Of a stretch of 6,561 bases of DNA, positions 1-5,837 are shown in pieces. Both the position numbers and the translations under genes were made by a program. How positions within the stretch are numbered: position 1 is the first letter of the stretch; each line of letters begins with the position of its first letter. The DNA lies in assembly GCA_043744255.1 (NCBI GenBank), contig JAYTVA010000045.1, forward strand, positions 1 through 6,561, in the 5' to 3' direction. Under the pieces are notes generated by a model. It had not been told where the DNA came from. It saw only the letters and a program-made list of their open reading frames with translations, and searched no databases. This DNA comes from UKL13-2 sp043744255. Lineage in GTDB: Bacteria > Pseudomonadota > Gammaproteobacteria > Burkholderiales > Usitatibacteraceae.

Positions 1-188
1 GCCACCTCCTGTACGGCCACCGCGGGCATTCCAAGACAGGCGGCGACCGCCTCCATGGTCTCGGGCGCGAGCCAGCCCTTTTCGTCCTGGGCGATCGCCA
101 GCGCCGCCATCTCGGCGGATTGCTTCTGGTCGGCCGGGTACTTGGCCAACTCGCGATCGATCTTCCTGTATGCGTCCGGACTCAACAT
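1..188 (-). CDS. nuoE: NADH-quinone oxidoreductase subunit E, N-terminal part (partial)
   Basis: This is the start of the 24-kDa subunit of complex I, which carries a [2Fe-2S] cluster in the peripheral NADH-oxidising arm. An ATG at 186-188 opens 62 codons that run off the left edge. The visible part (MLSPDAYRKIDRELAKYP...) is the helical N-terminal region of NuoE, including the typical EKGWLAPE segment near residues 37-44 followed by a helix ending in ACLGMP. The thioredoxin-like domain and the four cluster cysteines lie outside the window, so function cannot be checked. It follows nuoD after 12 nt in the same operon. No strong Shine-Dalgarno is visible, so translation may depend on coupling to nuoD. 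Identification rests on these residues plus position after nuoD. Confidence 0.9.
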   Translation of the reverse strand, partial: MLSPDAYRKIDRELAKYPADQKQSAEMAALAIAQDEKGWLAPETMEAVAACLGMPAVAVQEV

Positions 189-200
189 GAAATGGCGGGC

Positions 201-1454
201 CTATCGATCGATTTCGCCGAACACGATGTCCTGGGTGCCGATAATGGTCACCACATCGGCCAGCATGTGACCACGCGCCATCTCGTCCAACGCCTGGAGG
301 TGGGCGAAGCCAGGCGCGCGGATCTTGAGACGGTAAGGCTTGTTGGCGCCGTCGGACACCAGATAGATGCCGAACTCGCCCTTGGGGTGCTCGACGGCGC
401 TGTAGGCCTCGCCAGCGGGCACGTGGAACCCTTCGGTGAAGAGCTTGAAATGGTGAATCAGCTCTTCCATGTTGGTCTTCATCGCCACGCGCGACGGCGG
501 CGCCACCTTGTGATTGTCGGTCATCACCGGGCCCGGGTTGTTGCGCAGCCACTTGACACACTGGCGGATGATCTTGTTGGACTCGCGGAACTCATGCACT
601 CGCACCAGGTAACGGTCGTAGCAGTCGCCGTTGGTGCCGACCGGGATATCGAAATCGAGCAGGTCATACACTTCGTAGGGCTGCTTCTTGCGCAGGTCCC
701 AGGCGATGCCGGAGCCGCGCAACATCGGGCCGGTGAACCCCATGGCAAGCGCGCGCTCGGGCGAGACGATGCCGACATCGACCAAGCGCTGCTTCCAGAT
801 CCGGTTGTCGGTGAGCAGGGTTTCGTATTCGTCGATATAGCGCGGGAAGCGGGTGGTGAAATCCTCGATGAAATCGAGCAGCGAGCCGTTGCGGTTCGCA
901 TTCATCGATGCGATCGTCTTCTCGTTCTTGAATCTGGAGGCACGGTACTGCGGCATGGCATCCGGCAGGTCGCGATAGACGCCGCCCGGACGATAGTAGG
1001 CCGCGTGCATGCGCGCGCCCGACACCGCCTCATAGCAGTCCATCAGGTCTTCGCGCTCGCGAAACGCGTACAGGAACACCGTCATCGCGCCCACGTCGAG
1101 CGCATGCGCCCCCAGCCACAACAGGTGGTTGAGCACCCGCGTGATTTCGTCGAACATCACGCGGATGTACTGCGCGCGCAGCGGCACCTCGACACCGAGG
1201 AGCTTTTCGATCGCCATCACGTAGGCGTGTTCATTGACCATCATCGACACGTAGTCGAGCCGGTCCATGTAGGGCACCGACTGGATGAAGGTCTTCTGCT
1301 CGGCCAGCTTCTCGGTGGCCCGATGCAGCAACCCGATGTGCGGATCGGCGCGCTGCACGACCTCGCCGTCGAGTTCGAGCACCAGCCGCAATACCCCGTG
1401 CGCCGCCGGATGTTGCGGTCCGAAGTTGAGGGTGAAATTCTTGATTTCCGCCAT
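201..1454 (-). CDS. nuoD: NADH-quinone oxidoreductase subunit D (49-kDa subunit)
   Basis: NuoD is the 49-kDa subunit of complex I. With NuoB it forms the quinone-binding pocket at the junction of the peripheral and membrane arms. The product is 417 aa, full length for a stand-alone NuoD (not a NuoCD fusion). GPQHPAAHG lies at residues 12-20 and the family signature LHRATEKLAEQK at 43-54. His19 and Tyr68 correspond by spacing to the quinone-headgroup pair known from mitochondrial NDUFS2 (His59/Tyr108). The C-terminus ends IIGTQDIVFGEIDR, the usual ending. The ATG is 2 nt after the nuoC stop, with a weak GAAGAAG upstream, so translational coupling is likely. A long open frame on the opposite strand is only its shadow. 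Confidence 0.98.
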   Translation of the reverse strand: MAEIKNFTLNFGPQHPAAHGVLRLVLELDGEVVQRADPHIGLLHRATEKLAEQKTFIQSVPYMDRLDYVSMMVNEHAYVMAIEKLLGVEVPLRAQYIRVMFDEITRVLNHLLWLGAHALDVGAMTVFLYAFREREDLMDCYEAVSGARMHAAYYRPGGVYRDLPDAMPQYRASRFKNEKTIASMNANRNGSLLDFIEDFTTRFPRYIDEYETLLTDNRIWKQRLVDVGIVSPERALAMGFTGPMLRGSGIAWDLRKKQPYEVYDLLDFDIPVGTNGDCYDRYLVRVHEFRESNKIIRQCVKWLRNNPGPVMTDNHKVAPPSRVAMKTNMEELIHHFKLFTEGFHVPAGEAYSAVEHPKGEFGIYLVSDGANKPYRLKIRAPGFAHLQALDEMARGHMLADVVTIIGTQDIVFGEIDR

Positions 1455-1456
1455 CG

Positions 1457-2056
1457 CTACTTCTTCATTCCGGCGTATTTCTCTTCCCGGATCACGCGCG
1501 GGACAATCTCGCGCGGCTCGATCGACACCGGCTGGTAAACCACGCGCCTTTGCTCCAGGTCGTAGCGCATTTCCACATGGCCGGAGATCGGAAAGTCCTT
1601 GCGGAACGGATGCCCGATGAAACCGTAGTCAGTCAGCAAGCGGCGCAGGTCTTCGTGACCTTCGAACATGATGCCGAAAAGGTCGAAAGCCTCGCGCTCG
1701 TACCAGCCCGCCGCGGACCAGACTCCGCACAGGCTGGCGACCACGGGAAAATCGTCATCGGCACAAAACGTCCGCAGGCGCAGGCGCCAGTTGTGCTCGA
1801 GCGAAAGCAGGTGCGCGACCACGGCGAATCGCGCGCCATCCCAGGCGCCCTCGCCATACGACGAATAATCCATGCCGCAAAGATCGATGCATTGGGCGAA
1901 GGCCAGCGCCGGGTCGTCACGCACGATGGTCGCCGCCTCGGCGTATGCCTCGGCCTTGACCACCACCGTGACCTCGCCCAACGCCTGGGTGAGCGACACC
2001 ATGCGGTCGCCGAGGGCGGACCGCAGGCTGGATTCGAGTTCGCTGAGCGGGCTCAT
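1457..2056 (-). CDS. nuoC: NADH-quinone oxidoreductase subunit C (30-kDa subunit)
   Basis: NuoC is the 30-kDa peripheral-arm subunit of complex I; it holds no cofactor and packs against NuoD and NuoB. The product is 199 aa, the usual length for a separate NuoC. The 30-kDa signature runs over residues 120-141 (EREAFDLFGIMFEGH followed by EDLRRLL), then the conserved YGFIGHPFRKDFP at 144-156. The frame stays open upstream into nuoB (to 2182), but that extension is arginine/serine-rich and unlike the family. The ATG at 2054-2056 gives the family-like N-terminus MSPLSELESSL and sits 25 nt after the nuoB stop. No strong Shine-Dalgarno is seen. The stop is 2 nt before nuoD. Confidence 0.97.
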   Translation of the reverse strand: MSPLSELESSLRSALGDRMVSLTQALGEVTVVVKAEAYAEAATIVRDDPALAFAQCIDLCGMDYSSYGEGAWDGARFAVVAHLLSLEHNWRLRLRTFCADDDFPVVASLCGVWSAAGWYEREAFDLFGIMFEGHEDLRRLLTDYGFIGHPFRKDFPISGHVEMRYDLEQRRVVYQPVSIEPREIVPRVIREEKYAGMKK

Positions 2057-2081
2057 GTATTGACCGGGTGTGGCAAGCCGC

Positions 2082-2561
2082 TTAGCGCGCGATGGTGTTG
2101 GTGCGACGGATCTTGTTCTGCAACTGCAGGATGCCGTAAAGAAGCGCCTCCGCAGTGGGCGGGCAGCCGGGTACGTACACATCTACCGGCACGATGCGAT
2201 CACAGCCGCGCACCACTGAATACGAGTAGTGGTAATAGCCACCGCCGTTGGCGCAGGAACCCATCGAGATCACCCAGCGCGGCTCGGCCATCTGGTCGTA
2301 GACCTTGCGCAACGCCGGTGCCATCTTGTTGCACAGCGTGCCAGCGACGATCATCACATCTGACTGGCGCGGGCTTGGGCGGAACACGATGCCAAAGCGG
2401 TCGAGGTCATAGCGCGAGGCACCGGCGTGCATCATTTCCACAGCACAGCAGGCGAGGCCAAAACTCATCGGCCACATCGAGCCGGTGCGGCTCCAGTTGA
2501 GCAGCGTGTCGATGGATGTGGTGACAAAACCTTGTTGAGTGATGCTGCCGCCTTCGGGCAT
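2082..2561 (-). CDS. nuoB: NADH-quinone oxidoreductase subunit B (iron-sulfur cluster N2 subunit)
   Basis: NuoB binds the terminal [4Fe-4S] cluster N2, which passes electrons to quinone at the interface with NuoD. The product is 159 aa, normal length. The cluster ligands are all visible: the adjacent Cys38-Cys39 in FGLACCAVEMMHAGA, Cys103 in GSCANGGGYYHYSYS, and Cys133 in YVPGCPPTAEALLYG. The ATG at 2559-2561 is preceded by GGAG (2568-2571) with 6-nt spacing, the clearest ribosome-binding site among the nuo genes here, which fits the relatively large 74-nt gap after nuoA. The N-terminal dozen residues (MPEGGSITQQGF) vary in the family. The C-terminus KIRRTNTIAR is typical of betaproteobacterial NuoB. 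Confidence 0.98.
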   Translation of the reverse strand: MPEGGSITQQGFVTTSIDTLLNWSRTGSMWPMSFGLACCAVEMMHAGASRYDLDRFGIVFRPSPRQSDVMIVAGTLCNKMAPALRKVYDQMAEPRWVISMGSCANGGGYYHYSYSVVRGCDRIVPVDVYVPGCPPTAEALLYGILQLQNKIRRTNTIAR

Positions 2562-2635
2562 TTGAATCTCCGGAAACTTTGCTAAACCAAACTTTTGTTG
2601 CGACAGGCGCAGTGGCTAAATGACTCGCGACGCCG

Positions 2636-3004
2636 CTACTCCCAGTCCAACGCACCCTTCTTCCATTCGTAGATAAAACCCACGACGAGGATGCCCAAAA
2701 AAACCATCATCGACCAGAAGCCGAACCAGCCGAGTTCCTGAAGCACGATGGCCCAAGGAAACATGAAGGCGATTTCGAGATCGAACAAAATGAACAATAT
2801 CGCGACGAGGTAATAGCGCACATCGAATTTCATGCGCGCGTCTTCGAAGGCTTCGAAGCCGCATTCGTAGGGGGAGAGTTTTTCAGCGTCGGGATTGTTG
2901 TTGCCGAGGAGGACGGTCAAGCCCTTGCTCATCACCAGCGGTAGAACACCGATAGCGATACCGACAAGGACAAAAATCAGAATGGGAAAGTAGTTGGCCA
3001 ACAT
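2636..3004 (-). CDS. nuoA: NADH-quinone oxidoreductase subunit A (membrane subunit)
   Basis: NuoA is a small membrane subunit of complex I (the ND3 equivalent) lining the quinone cavity entrance at the peripheral/membrane-arm junction. The product is 122 aa. Three membrane segments are visible at about residues 6-26, 64-84 and 92-112. The conserved loop has YECGFEAFEDARMKFDVRYY at 46-65, with Glu47 and Cys48, and the acidic pair Asp75/Glu77 lies in TM2 (FDLEIAF). The C-terminus YEWKKGALDWE is the family's usual ending. The frame is open upstream to 3097, but ATG 3002-3004 gives the normal N-terminus (MLANYFPILIFV). A GAAGG lies about 12 nt upstream, which is somewhat far. It is the first nuo gene, 101 nt downstream of the tRNA-Leu. 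Confidence 0.97.
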   Translation of the reverse strand: MLANYFPILIFVLVGIAIGVLPLVMSKGLTVLLGNNNPDAEKLSPYECGFEAFEDARMKFDVRYYLVAILFILFDLEIAFMFPWAIVLQELGWFGFWSMMVFLGILVVGFIYEWKKGALDWE

Positions 3005-3069
3005 ATTCGCTTGAAACCTTCGCATTCGGGGCATGCCGCGCACACCCCACTCATCTACTCTGACGCACA

Positions 3070-3094
3070 GACAGGCTACTAATTGCAGCCTGTC
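3070..3094 (-). other. 8-bp perfect inverted repeat downstream of tRNA-Leu
   Basis: GACAGGCT (3070-3077) and AGCCTGTC (3087-3094) form a perfect 8-bp stem with a 9-nt loop. In the direction of transcription it begins 11 nt after the CCA end of the tRNA and lies upstream of nuoA. No U-run follows, so it is not a standard intrinsic terminator. A role in tRNA 3'-end processing, partial attenuation or stability of the nuo message is inference only. Confidence 0.5.
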
Positions 3095-3105
3095 CATTTC
3101 CTATA

Positions 3106-3190
3106 TGGTGCCGTCGGCGAGACTCGAACTCGCACAGCTTTCGCCACTACCCCCTCAAGATAGCGTGTCTACCAATTTCACCACGACGGC
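3106..3190 (-). tRNA. tRNA-Leu (anticodon GAG)
   Basis: This 85-nt class II tRNA reads from 3190 down to 3106 with an encoded CCA end (3106-3108). The acceptor stem GCCGTCG pairs perfectly with CGACGGC, and the discriminator base is A, as in leucine tRNAs. The D arm holds GTGAAATTGGTAGACAC. The anticodon stem CTATC/GGTAG carries the loop TTGAGGG, with anticodon GAG at 3154-3156, reading CUC/CUU. The long variable arm has a GAAA loop, and the T stem GCGAG/CTCGC carries the loop TTCGAGT. It lies within the tpiA-secG-nuo gene string on the same strand with only 57 nt after secG, so it is probably cut from a longer transcript. No separate promoter was seen. Confidence 0.97.
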
Positions 3191-3208
3191 TTTACTACGT
3201 TGACTGAC

Positions 3209-3239
3209 AGTTGATCTGCCCGAATCGAGCCGATCAACT
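3209..3239 (-). other. 8-bp perfect inverted repeat between secG and tRNA-Leu
   Basis: AGTTGATC (3209-3216) and GATCAACT (3232-3239) can form an 8-bp stem with a 15-nt loop. In transcription order it starts 8 nt after the secG stop codon and ends 18 nt before the tRNA 5' end. No T-run follows on the minus strand, so it is not a convincing rho-independent terminator. It could protect the tpiA-secG message 3' end or help position RNase cleavage before the tRNA, but this is inference. Confidence 0.45.
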
Positions 3240-3247
3240 CGGATATT

Positions 3248-3673
3248 TTACTTCGGATTCTGCGCCGGTTTTGTTTCCGTCTTGACGTCGACCGGCGCGG
3301 CTGGTGCAACGGGTGCCGCAGGGATCGCCGGCGTCGCAGTGCTCGCCGTTGGTGCCGGAATCGAATTTACGCCGGTGTCCTTCGCGGCCTCTGTTTTGGC
3401 GGGCGCATCAGTCGCACCACCCATCACACCCGTGTTTACGCGCGGCGCATGAAAATACGTCAAGCCGAGACTGGTGGCGAAGAAAAATGCGGCGCACCAA
3501 GCGGTCGATTTCGACAAGAAATTCGACGCGCCAGACGAACCAAACAAGCTGCCCGCCGAGCCGCTGCCGAATGCCGCGCCCATGTCAGCACCTTTACCGT
3601 GCTGCAACAACACCAGCACGATGATCGCGACCGCTAGTAAACAGTGAAACGCCAAAATGATATTTGCCAACAT
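3248..3673 (-). CDS. secG: Protein translocase subunit SecG
   Basis: SecG is a small inner-membrane subunit of the SecYEG translocon that assists SecA-driven export. The product is 141 aa. Two membrane segments are visible at about residues 3-23 and 56-74, joined by the conserved loop LLQHGKGADMGAAFGSG and then GSLFGSSGASNFLSK. After about residue 85 there is a long Ala/Pro/Thr/Lys-rich tail, low in complexity and probably disordered; such tails are common in proteobacterial SecG. The open frame continues upstream to 3754, but ATG 3671-3673 gives the family N-terminus MLANIILAFH and has GGA about 7 nt before it. It follows tpiA after 28 nt and precedes tRNA-Leu, the usual betaproteobacterial order. 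Confidence 0.95.
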   Translation of the reverse strand: MLANIILAFHCLLAVAIIVLVLLQHGKGADMGAAFGSGSAGSLFGSSGASNFLSKSTAWCAAFFFATSLGLTYFHAPRVNTGVMGGATDAPAKTEAAKDTGVNSIPAPTASTATPAIPAAPVAPAAPVDVKTETKPAQNPK

Positions 3674-3701
3674 TTTTTTTCCAATTCGTCCAACCGCGCC
3701 A

Positions 3702-4451
3702 CTACAGCGCCTGCCAAATTCCCAAAAATTCATCCGCCACCAACGACGCCCCACCGATCAAACCGCCATCGACATTGGGCATCGCAAATAATGTCTTTGC
3801 GTTTGCTTTTTTCACACTGCCACCATACAAGATGGGCATGTTCCCCGCGATTTCCACGTTTTGCCTGCTAATTTCAGCGCGCAAAAAATGGTGTACTGCT
3901 TCGGCTTCCTCTGGCGTCGCCGTCTTCCCGGTGCCAATCGCCCACACCGGCTCGTACGCCAAGACCGCACTCGCCAGCGCCGCCACGCCATGCGCAGAAA
4001 CAACCGCGCTCAACTGACGTGCAACCACCGCCTCGGTACTACCAGCAAGCCGCTCATCAAGCGTCTCACCCACACACAAAATCGGCGTCAATCCAGCAGA
4101 CATCGCACGCGCAAATTTTTCGGCGACGATCATATCGGTATCACCAAACACCGCGCGCCGTTCCGAGTGGCCGATGATCGCGTACTTGCTGCCGAACTCC
4201 GCAACCATGCCAGCCGAAACATCACCCGTGTAAGCGCCAGTGTCGAAGCGGCTGACATCCTGCGCGCCCCAAGCAATCGCCGTTTTGCTCAACAACGTTT
4301 GCGCCTGTTGCAAATAGGCAAAAGGCACACAAACACCGCAGAGCTTGCCCGGTTGCAAACTGACCGCCGGAACCAACTGGCCAAGTAGCGCCGCATTCGC
4401 CGCCAGCGAGCCGTTCTGCTTCCAATTACCGATCACCAACCGATTTCTCAA
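3702..4451 (-). CDS. tpiA: Triosephosphate isomerase (TTG start proposed)
   Basis: This cytosolic enzyme interconverts dihydroxyacetone phosphate and glyceraldehyde-3-phosphate in glycolysis and gluconeogenesis. With the TTG start at 4449-4451 the product is 249 aa, the normal length. Active-site residues are all visible: Asn9 and Lys11 in GNWKQNG, His95 in IIGHSERR, and Glu167 in YEPVWAIGTGKTA, which includes the flexible loop 6. The phosphate-binding YGGSV and the GLIGGASL ending are also present. No ATG is available. An earlier TTG at 4473-4475 would give 257 aa but lies within about 3 nt of the predicted transcript start. TTG 4449-4451 has AGGA 9 nt upstream and the family-like start MRNRLVIGNWK. 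It is the first gene of the minus-strand operon. Confidence 0.96.
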   Translation of the reverse strand: MRNRLVIGNWKQNGSLAANAALLGQLVPAVSLQPGKLCGVCVPFAYLQQAQTLLSKTAIAWGAQDVSRFDTGAYTGDVSAGMVAEFGSKYAIIGHSERRAVFGDTDMIVAEKFARAMSAGLTPILCVGETLDERLAGSTEAVVARQLSAVVSAHGVAALASAVLAYEPVWAIGTGKTATPEEAEAVHHFLRAEISRQNVEIAGNMPILYGGSVKKANAKTLFAMPNVDGGLIGGASLVADEFLGIWQAL

Positions 4452-4483
4452 CGCGAAATGTCCTGAGTCCGACAAAGCGAGCG

Positions 4484-4513
4484 ATTATAGCGCGGCGGGC
4501 GGGTTGGGGGCAA
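4484..4513 (-). promoter_or_regulatory. Sigma-70-type promoter of tpiA (and probably secG-tRNA-Leu-nuo)
   Basis: On the minus strand a perfect -10 box TATAAT lies at 4484-4489 and a -35 box TTGCCC (4 of 6 matches) at 4508-4513, separated by 18 nt. The predicted transcript start is near 4476-4478, giving a leader of about 25 nt before the proposed TTG start at 4451. It is the only clear promoter seen on this strand, so it may drive the entire operon. No operator-like repeat is evident within it. Confidence 0.75.
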
Positions 4514-4799
4514 ATTCGGCTTGGGTTGGGCGCGGCGCGAAGACAAATCGGTCATTGAATGGCCAGCTTGCGTCGTTGGTCTGCCGACTTGTTTCAGGGA
4601 TGACGGGGCTGGCGCTCAACCGCTAAAGACCCGCTTGGGCAGACCACAGTATGTGGAGCGCACACTTCAAAGCTGGGAAGTTCGCGGCAGTGGAAAGCTC
4701 TACTCTAAAGCTGGCGGGGCGATTGCTGGTGGATAAATGCTCGATTGCAAGACTGATCCCGGGCCGCGCCGCATGGCTTGATCGCTGAGGGGACAGCAC
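4514..4799. other. Gene-free spacer with nested inverted repeats
   Basis: This stretch, between the divergent tpiA promoter and the first toxin-antitoxin promoter, holds no gene I can support. Short open frames show no recognisable protein. It does contain nested inverted repeats: CCAGCTT (4563-4569) with AAGCTGG (4670-4676), and inside it TGGTCTGCC (4577-4585) with GGCAGACCA (4638-4646). A short CCACA-GTA-TGTGG hairpin lies at 4644-4656. AAAGCTGG occurs twice (4669-4676 and 4707-4714). It may be debris of a repeat element or simply a structured spacer. Confidence 0.4.
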
Positions 4800-4828
4800 T
4801 TGCCAAGGCGGCGATATTGGCGCAAAAT
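4800..4828 (+). promoter_or_regulatory. Promoter of the Phd/PIN toxin-antitoxin operon
   Basis: TTGCCA (4800-4805, 5 of 6 matches to the -35 consensus) is followed after 17 nt by CAAAAT (4823-4828, 4 of 6 matches to the -10 consensus). The predicted start, near 4835, lies about 30 nt before the antitoxin ATG. The -10 overlaps the palindrome at 4826-4839, as expected for a self-repressed toxin-antitoxin operon. Confidence 0.55.
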
Positions 4829-4839
4829 GTGTACACATT
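4826..4839. promoter_or_regulatory. Perfect 14-bp palindrome, likely antitoxin operator
   Basis: AATGTGTACACATT is a perfect 14-bp palindrome overlapping the predicted -10 and transcript start. Its core, TGTACA, is the hexamer known from operators bound by YefM (Phd/YefM family) antitoxins, and the downstream gene is a member of that family. A small GATT-CAC-AATC repeat follows directly (4840-4850) and could be an additional half-site. Binding by the local antitoxin is inferred. Confidence 0.65.
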
Positions 4840-4852
4840 GATTCACAATCGT

Positions 4853-4857
4853 AGAGG
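4853..4857 (+). promoter_or_regulatory. Ribosome-binding site deciding the antitoxin start
   Basis: AGAGG lies 7 nt before the ATG at 4865. It supports this start over the in-frame TTG at 4778, which lies upstream of the predicted promoter -35 box. Confidence 0.7.
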
Positions 4858-4864
4858 CATCCAC

Positions 4865-5152
4865 ATGGAAACGACAAAGGTAGGCATACGCGAGTTCCGC
4901 GCTGACTTGGCCGAGTACATCGCATCCAGCACGCCCGTTGCTGTCACGCGGCACGGCCAGACCGTTGGCTACTTCATACCTACGCAGGGACAAGTTGAGG
5001 CAGACATTGCAGCCTTGAAAAAAGCCAGCAAGACCTTAGACAAGCTGCTCGAAGCGCGGAGCGTGGATGTAGAGTCCGTGGTTGCAGACTTCAAAGCAGC
5101 ACGCCGGAAAGCCAGCACACCCACGAAGAAGCTGAAAGTCAAAGCGGCATGA
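4865..5152 (+). CDS. Type II antitoxin, Phd/YefM family
   Basis: The 95-aa product begins METTKVGIREFRADLAEYI, the typical Phd/YefM start in which the N-terminal fold dimerises and binds operator DNA. The strand-turn TPVAVTRHGQTVGYFIP at residues 23-39 is the family's most recognisable block. Residues 43-79 are predicted helix and should wrap the partner toxin. The last 17 residues (RRKASTPTKKLKVKAA) are lysine-rich and probably disordered, which is less usual and could touch nucleic acid. It overlaps the PIN toxin by 4 nt (ATGA), so the pair is translationally coupled. Likely role: neutralise the PIN nuclease and repress its own operon through the palindrome at 4826-4839. Family is confident; a specific gene name is not. 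Confidence 0.9.
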   Translation: METTKVGIREFRADLAEYIASSTPVAVTRHGQTVGYFIPTQGQVEADIAALKKASKTLDKLLEARSVDVESVVADFKAARRKASTPTKKLKVKAA

Positions 5153-5568
5153 GTGGCAAAGCCATCGTTCTTGATGCGAACATCCTGATTCGTGCGGTGC
5201 TCGGAAAGCGGGTGCGAGAACTTATTTTTGACAACGTAACGACAGTCAAATTTTTCGCCCCCGATGTTGCCTATGCAGATGCGCGAAAGTATCTGCCAGT
5301 GCTGTTGAAAAAGCGCGGCATTGATGCCAGTGCAGCAATGCTGGTGCTGGATCGGCTTGAGGGCGTTGTTCAGTCCATTGACGCAGAATTGTATGAGGGC
5401 ATGCAACAGCAGGCATTGCAGCGCATCGCAGTTCGCGATGCGGATGACTGGCCTGTGTTGGCGTGCGCAATGACATTAGGTTGTCCCGTCTGGACTGAAG
5501 ACGCGGACTTCTTTGGCACCGGTGTGGCTACCTGGACATCTGACCGCATAGCCTTGTATTTGGCATGA
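5149..5568 (+). CDS. PIN-domain ribonuclease toxin (VapC-like)
   Basis: This 139-aa protein has the layout of a PIN-domain metal-dependent RNase toxin. The first acidic motif is Asp9 in IVLDANILIR. A C-terminal acidic cluster follows: Asp97/Asp99/Asp100 in AVRDADDWPVLACA and Asp118/Asp120 in WTEDADFFG. The glutamate usually found near residue 40-45 is not evident; Asp44 in VAYADARKYLP is the best candidate. The ATG overlaps the antitoxin stop (ATGA) with no strong ribosome-binding site of its own, consistent with the toxin being made only after the antitoxin is translated. The RNA target cannot be predicted from sequence. Full length, no frameshift, so probably active unless the altered second acidic site matters. 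Confidence 0.88.
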   Translation: MSGKAIVLDANILIRAVLGKRVRELIFDNVTTVKFFAPDVAYADARKYLPVLLKKRGIDASAAMLVLDRLEGVVQSIDAELYEGMQQQALQRIAVRDADDWPVLACAMTLGCPVWTEDADFFGTGVATWTSDRIALYLA

Positions 5569-5569
5569 G

Positions 5570-5599
5570 CATAAATTAAGGCGTCTGACCCAATTTATG
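5570..5599. repeat. 8-bp inverted repeat just after the PIN toxin
   Basis: CATAAATT (5570-5577) and AATTTATG (5592-5599) form a perfect inverted repeat around a 14-nt centre that includes GTCTGACCC. It begins 2 nt after the toxin stop codon. An AT-rich stem with no following T-run makes a weak terminator. It may instead mark the edge of an inserted segment, because the gene remnant that follows starts within its right arm. Confidence 0.5.
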
Positions 5600-5798
5600 T
5601 ACTCGCCACCTTCGACAAAGGGATCGCCGCCGTGCCGAAGTGCGGGCTGAATTACAACGCCGCCGCGCGTTTGCTCATCAAACAAAACCGCGTACCAGAA
5701 GCCAAACAAAAGCTCGACACGCTCATAAAATCGCGCCGAATTCGGATGGGGCGGTGATTGCGAAGGAGATTTTGGCGGGGATACCGGCAAAGCCGTAA
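5596..5798 (+). pseudogene. 5'-truncated, frameshifted remnant of a gene with TPR-like C-terminus
   Basis: From 5596 the frame reads YVLATFDKGIAAVPKCGLNY, then ...RLLIKQNRVPEAKQKLDTLIKS up to about 5732. A second frame continues APNSDGAVIAKEILAGIPAKP to a TAA at 5796-5798. Restoring one base near 5731-5733 joins them into a sensible helix-turn-helix, TPR-like C-terminus, so one base appears lost. There is no start codon or upstream portion; the similarity begins right after the inverted repeat at the end of the PIN toxin. I cannot name the parent protein, and the TPR assignment rests only on the residue pattern (Leu/Ala spacing, APNS turn). It could be non-coding by chance, but two consecutive protein-like frames ending at a stop argue for decay of a real gene. 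Confidence 0.42.
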
Positions 5799-5837
5799 CG
5801 GCGTTGAGAATTAGCGCCAAGTGCAACAGCCTATGGT

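Noticed and set aside
120..1538. Long plus-strand open frame (472 codons) opposite nuoD
   Set aside because: It is the antisense shadow of a well-supported nuoD, rich in His/Arg/Val with no domain; high GC makes such frames common.
2057..2182. Longer nuoC start inside nuoB
   Set aside because: The extension is Arg/Ser-rich, overlaps nuoB and is absent from the usual NuoC N-terminus; ATG 2054-2056 fits better.
1550..2500. 316-codon plus-strand open frame opposite nuoC and nuoB
   Set aside because: Antisense shadow of two conserved genes; the composition is not protein-like in its second half (Arg/Ser/Pro-rich).
4778..4864. Extended antitoxin start at TTG 4778
   Set aside because: It lies upstream of the predicted promoter; ATG 4865 has a good ribosome-binding site and the family N-terminus.
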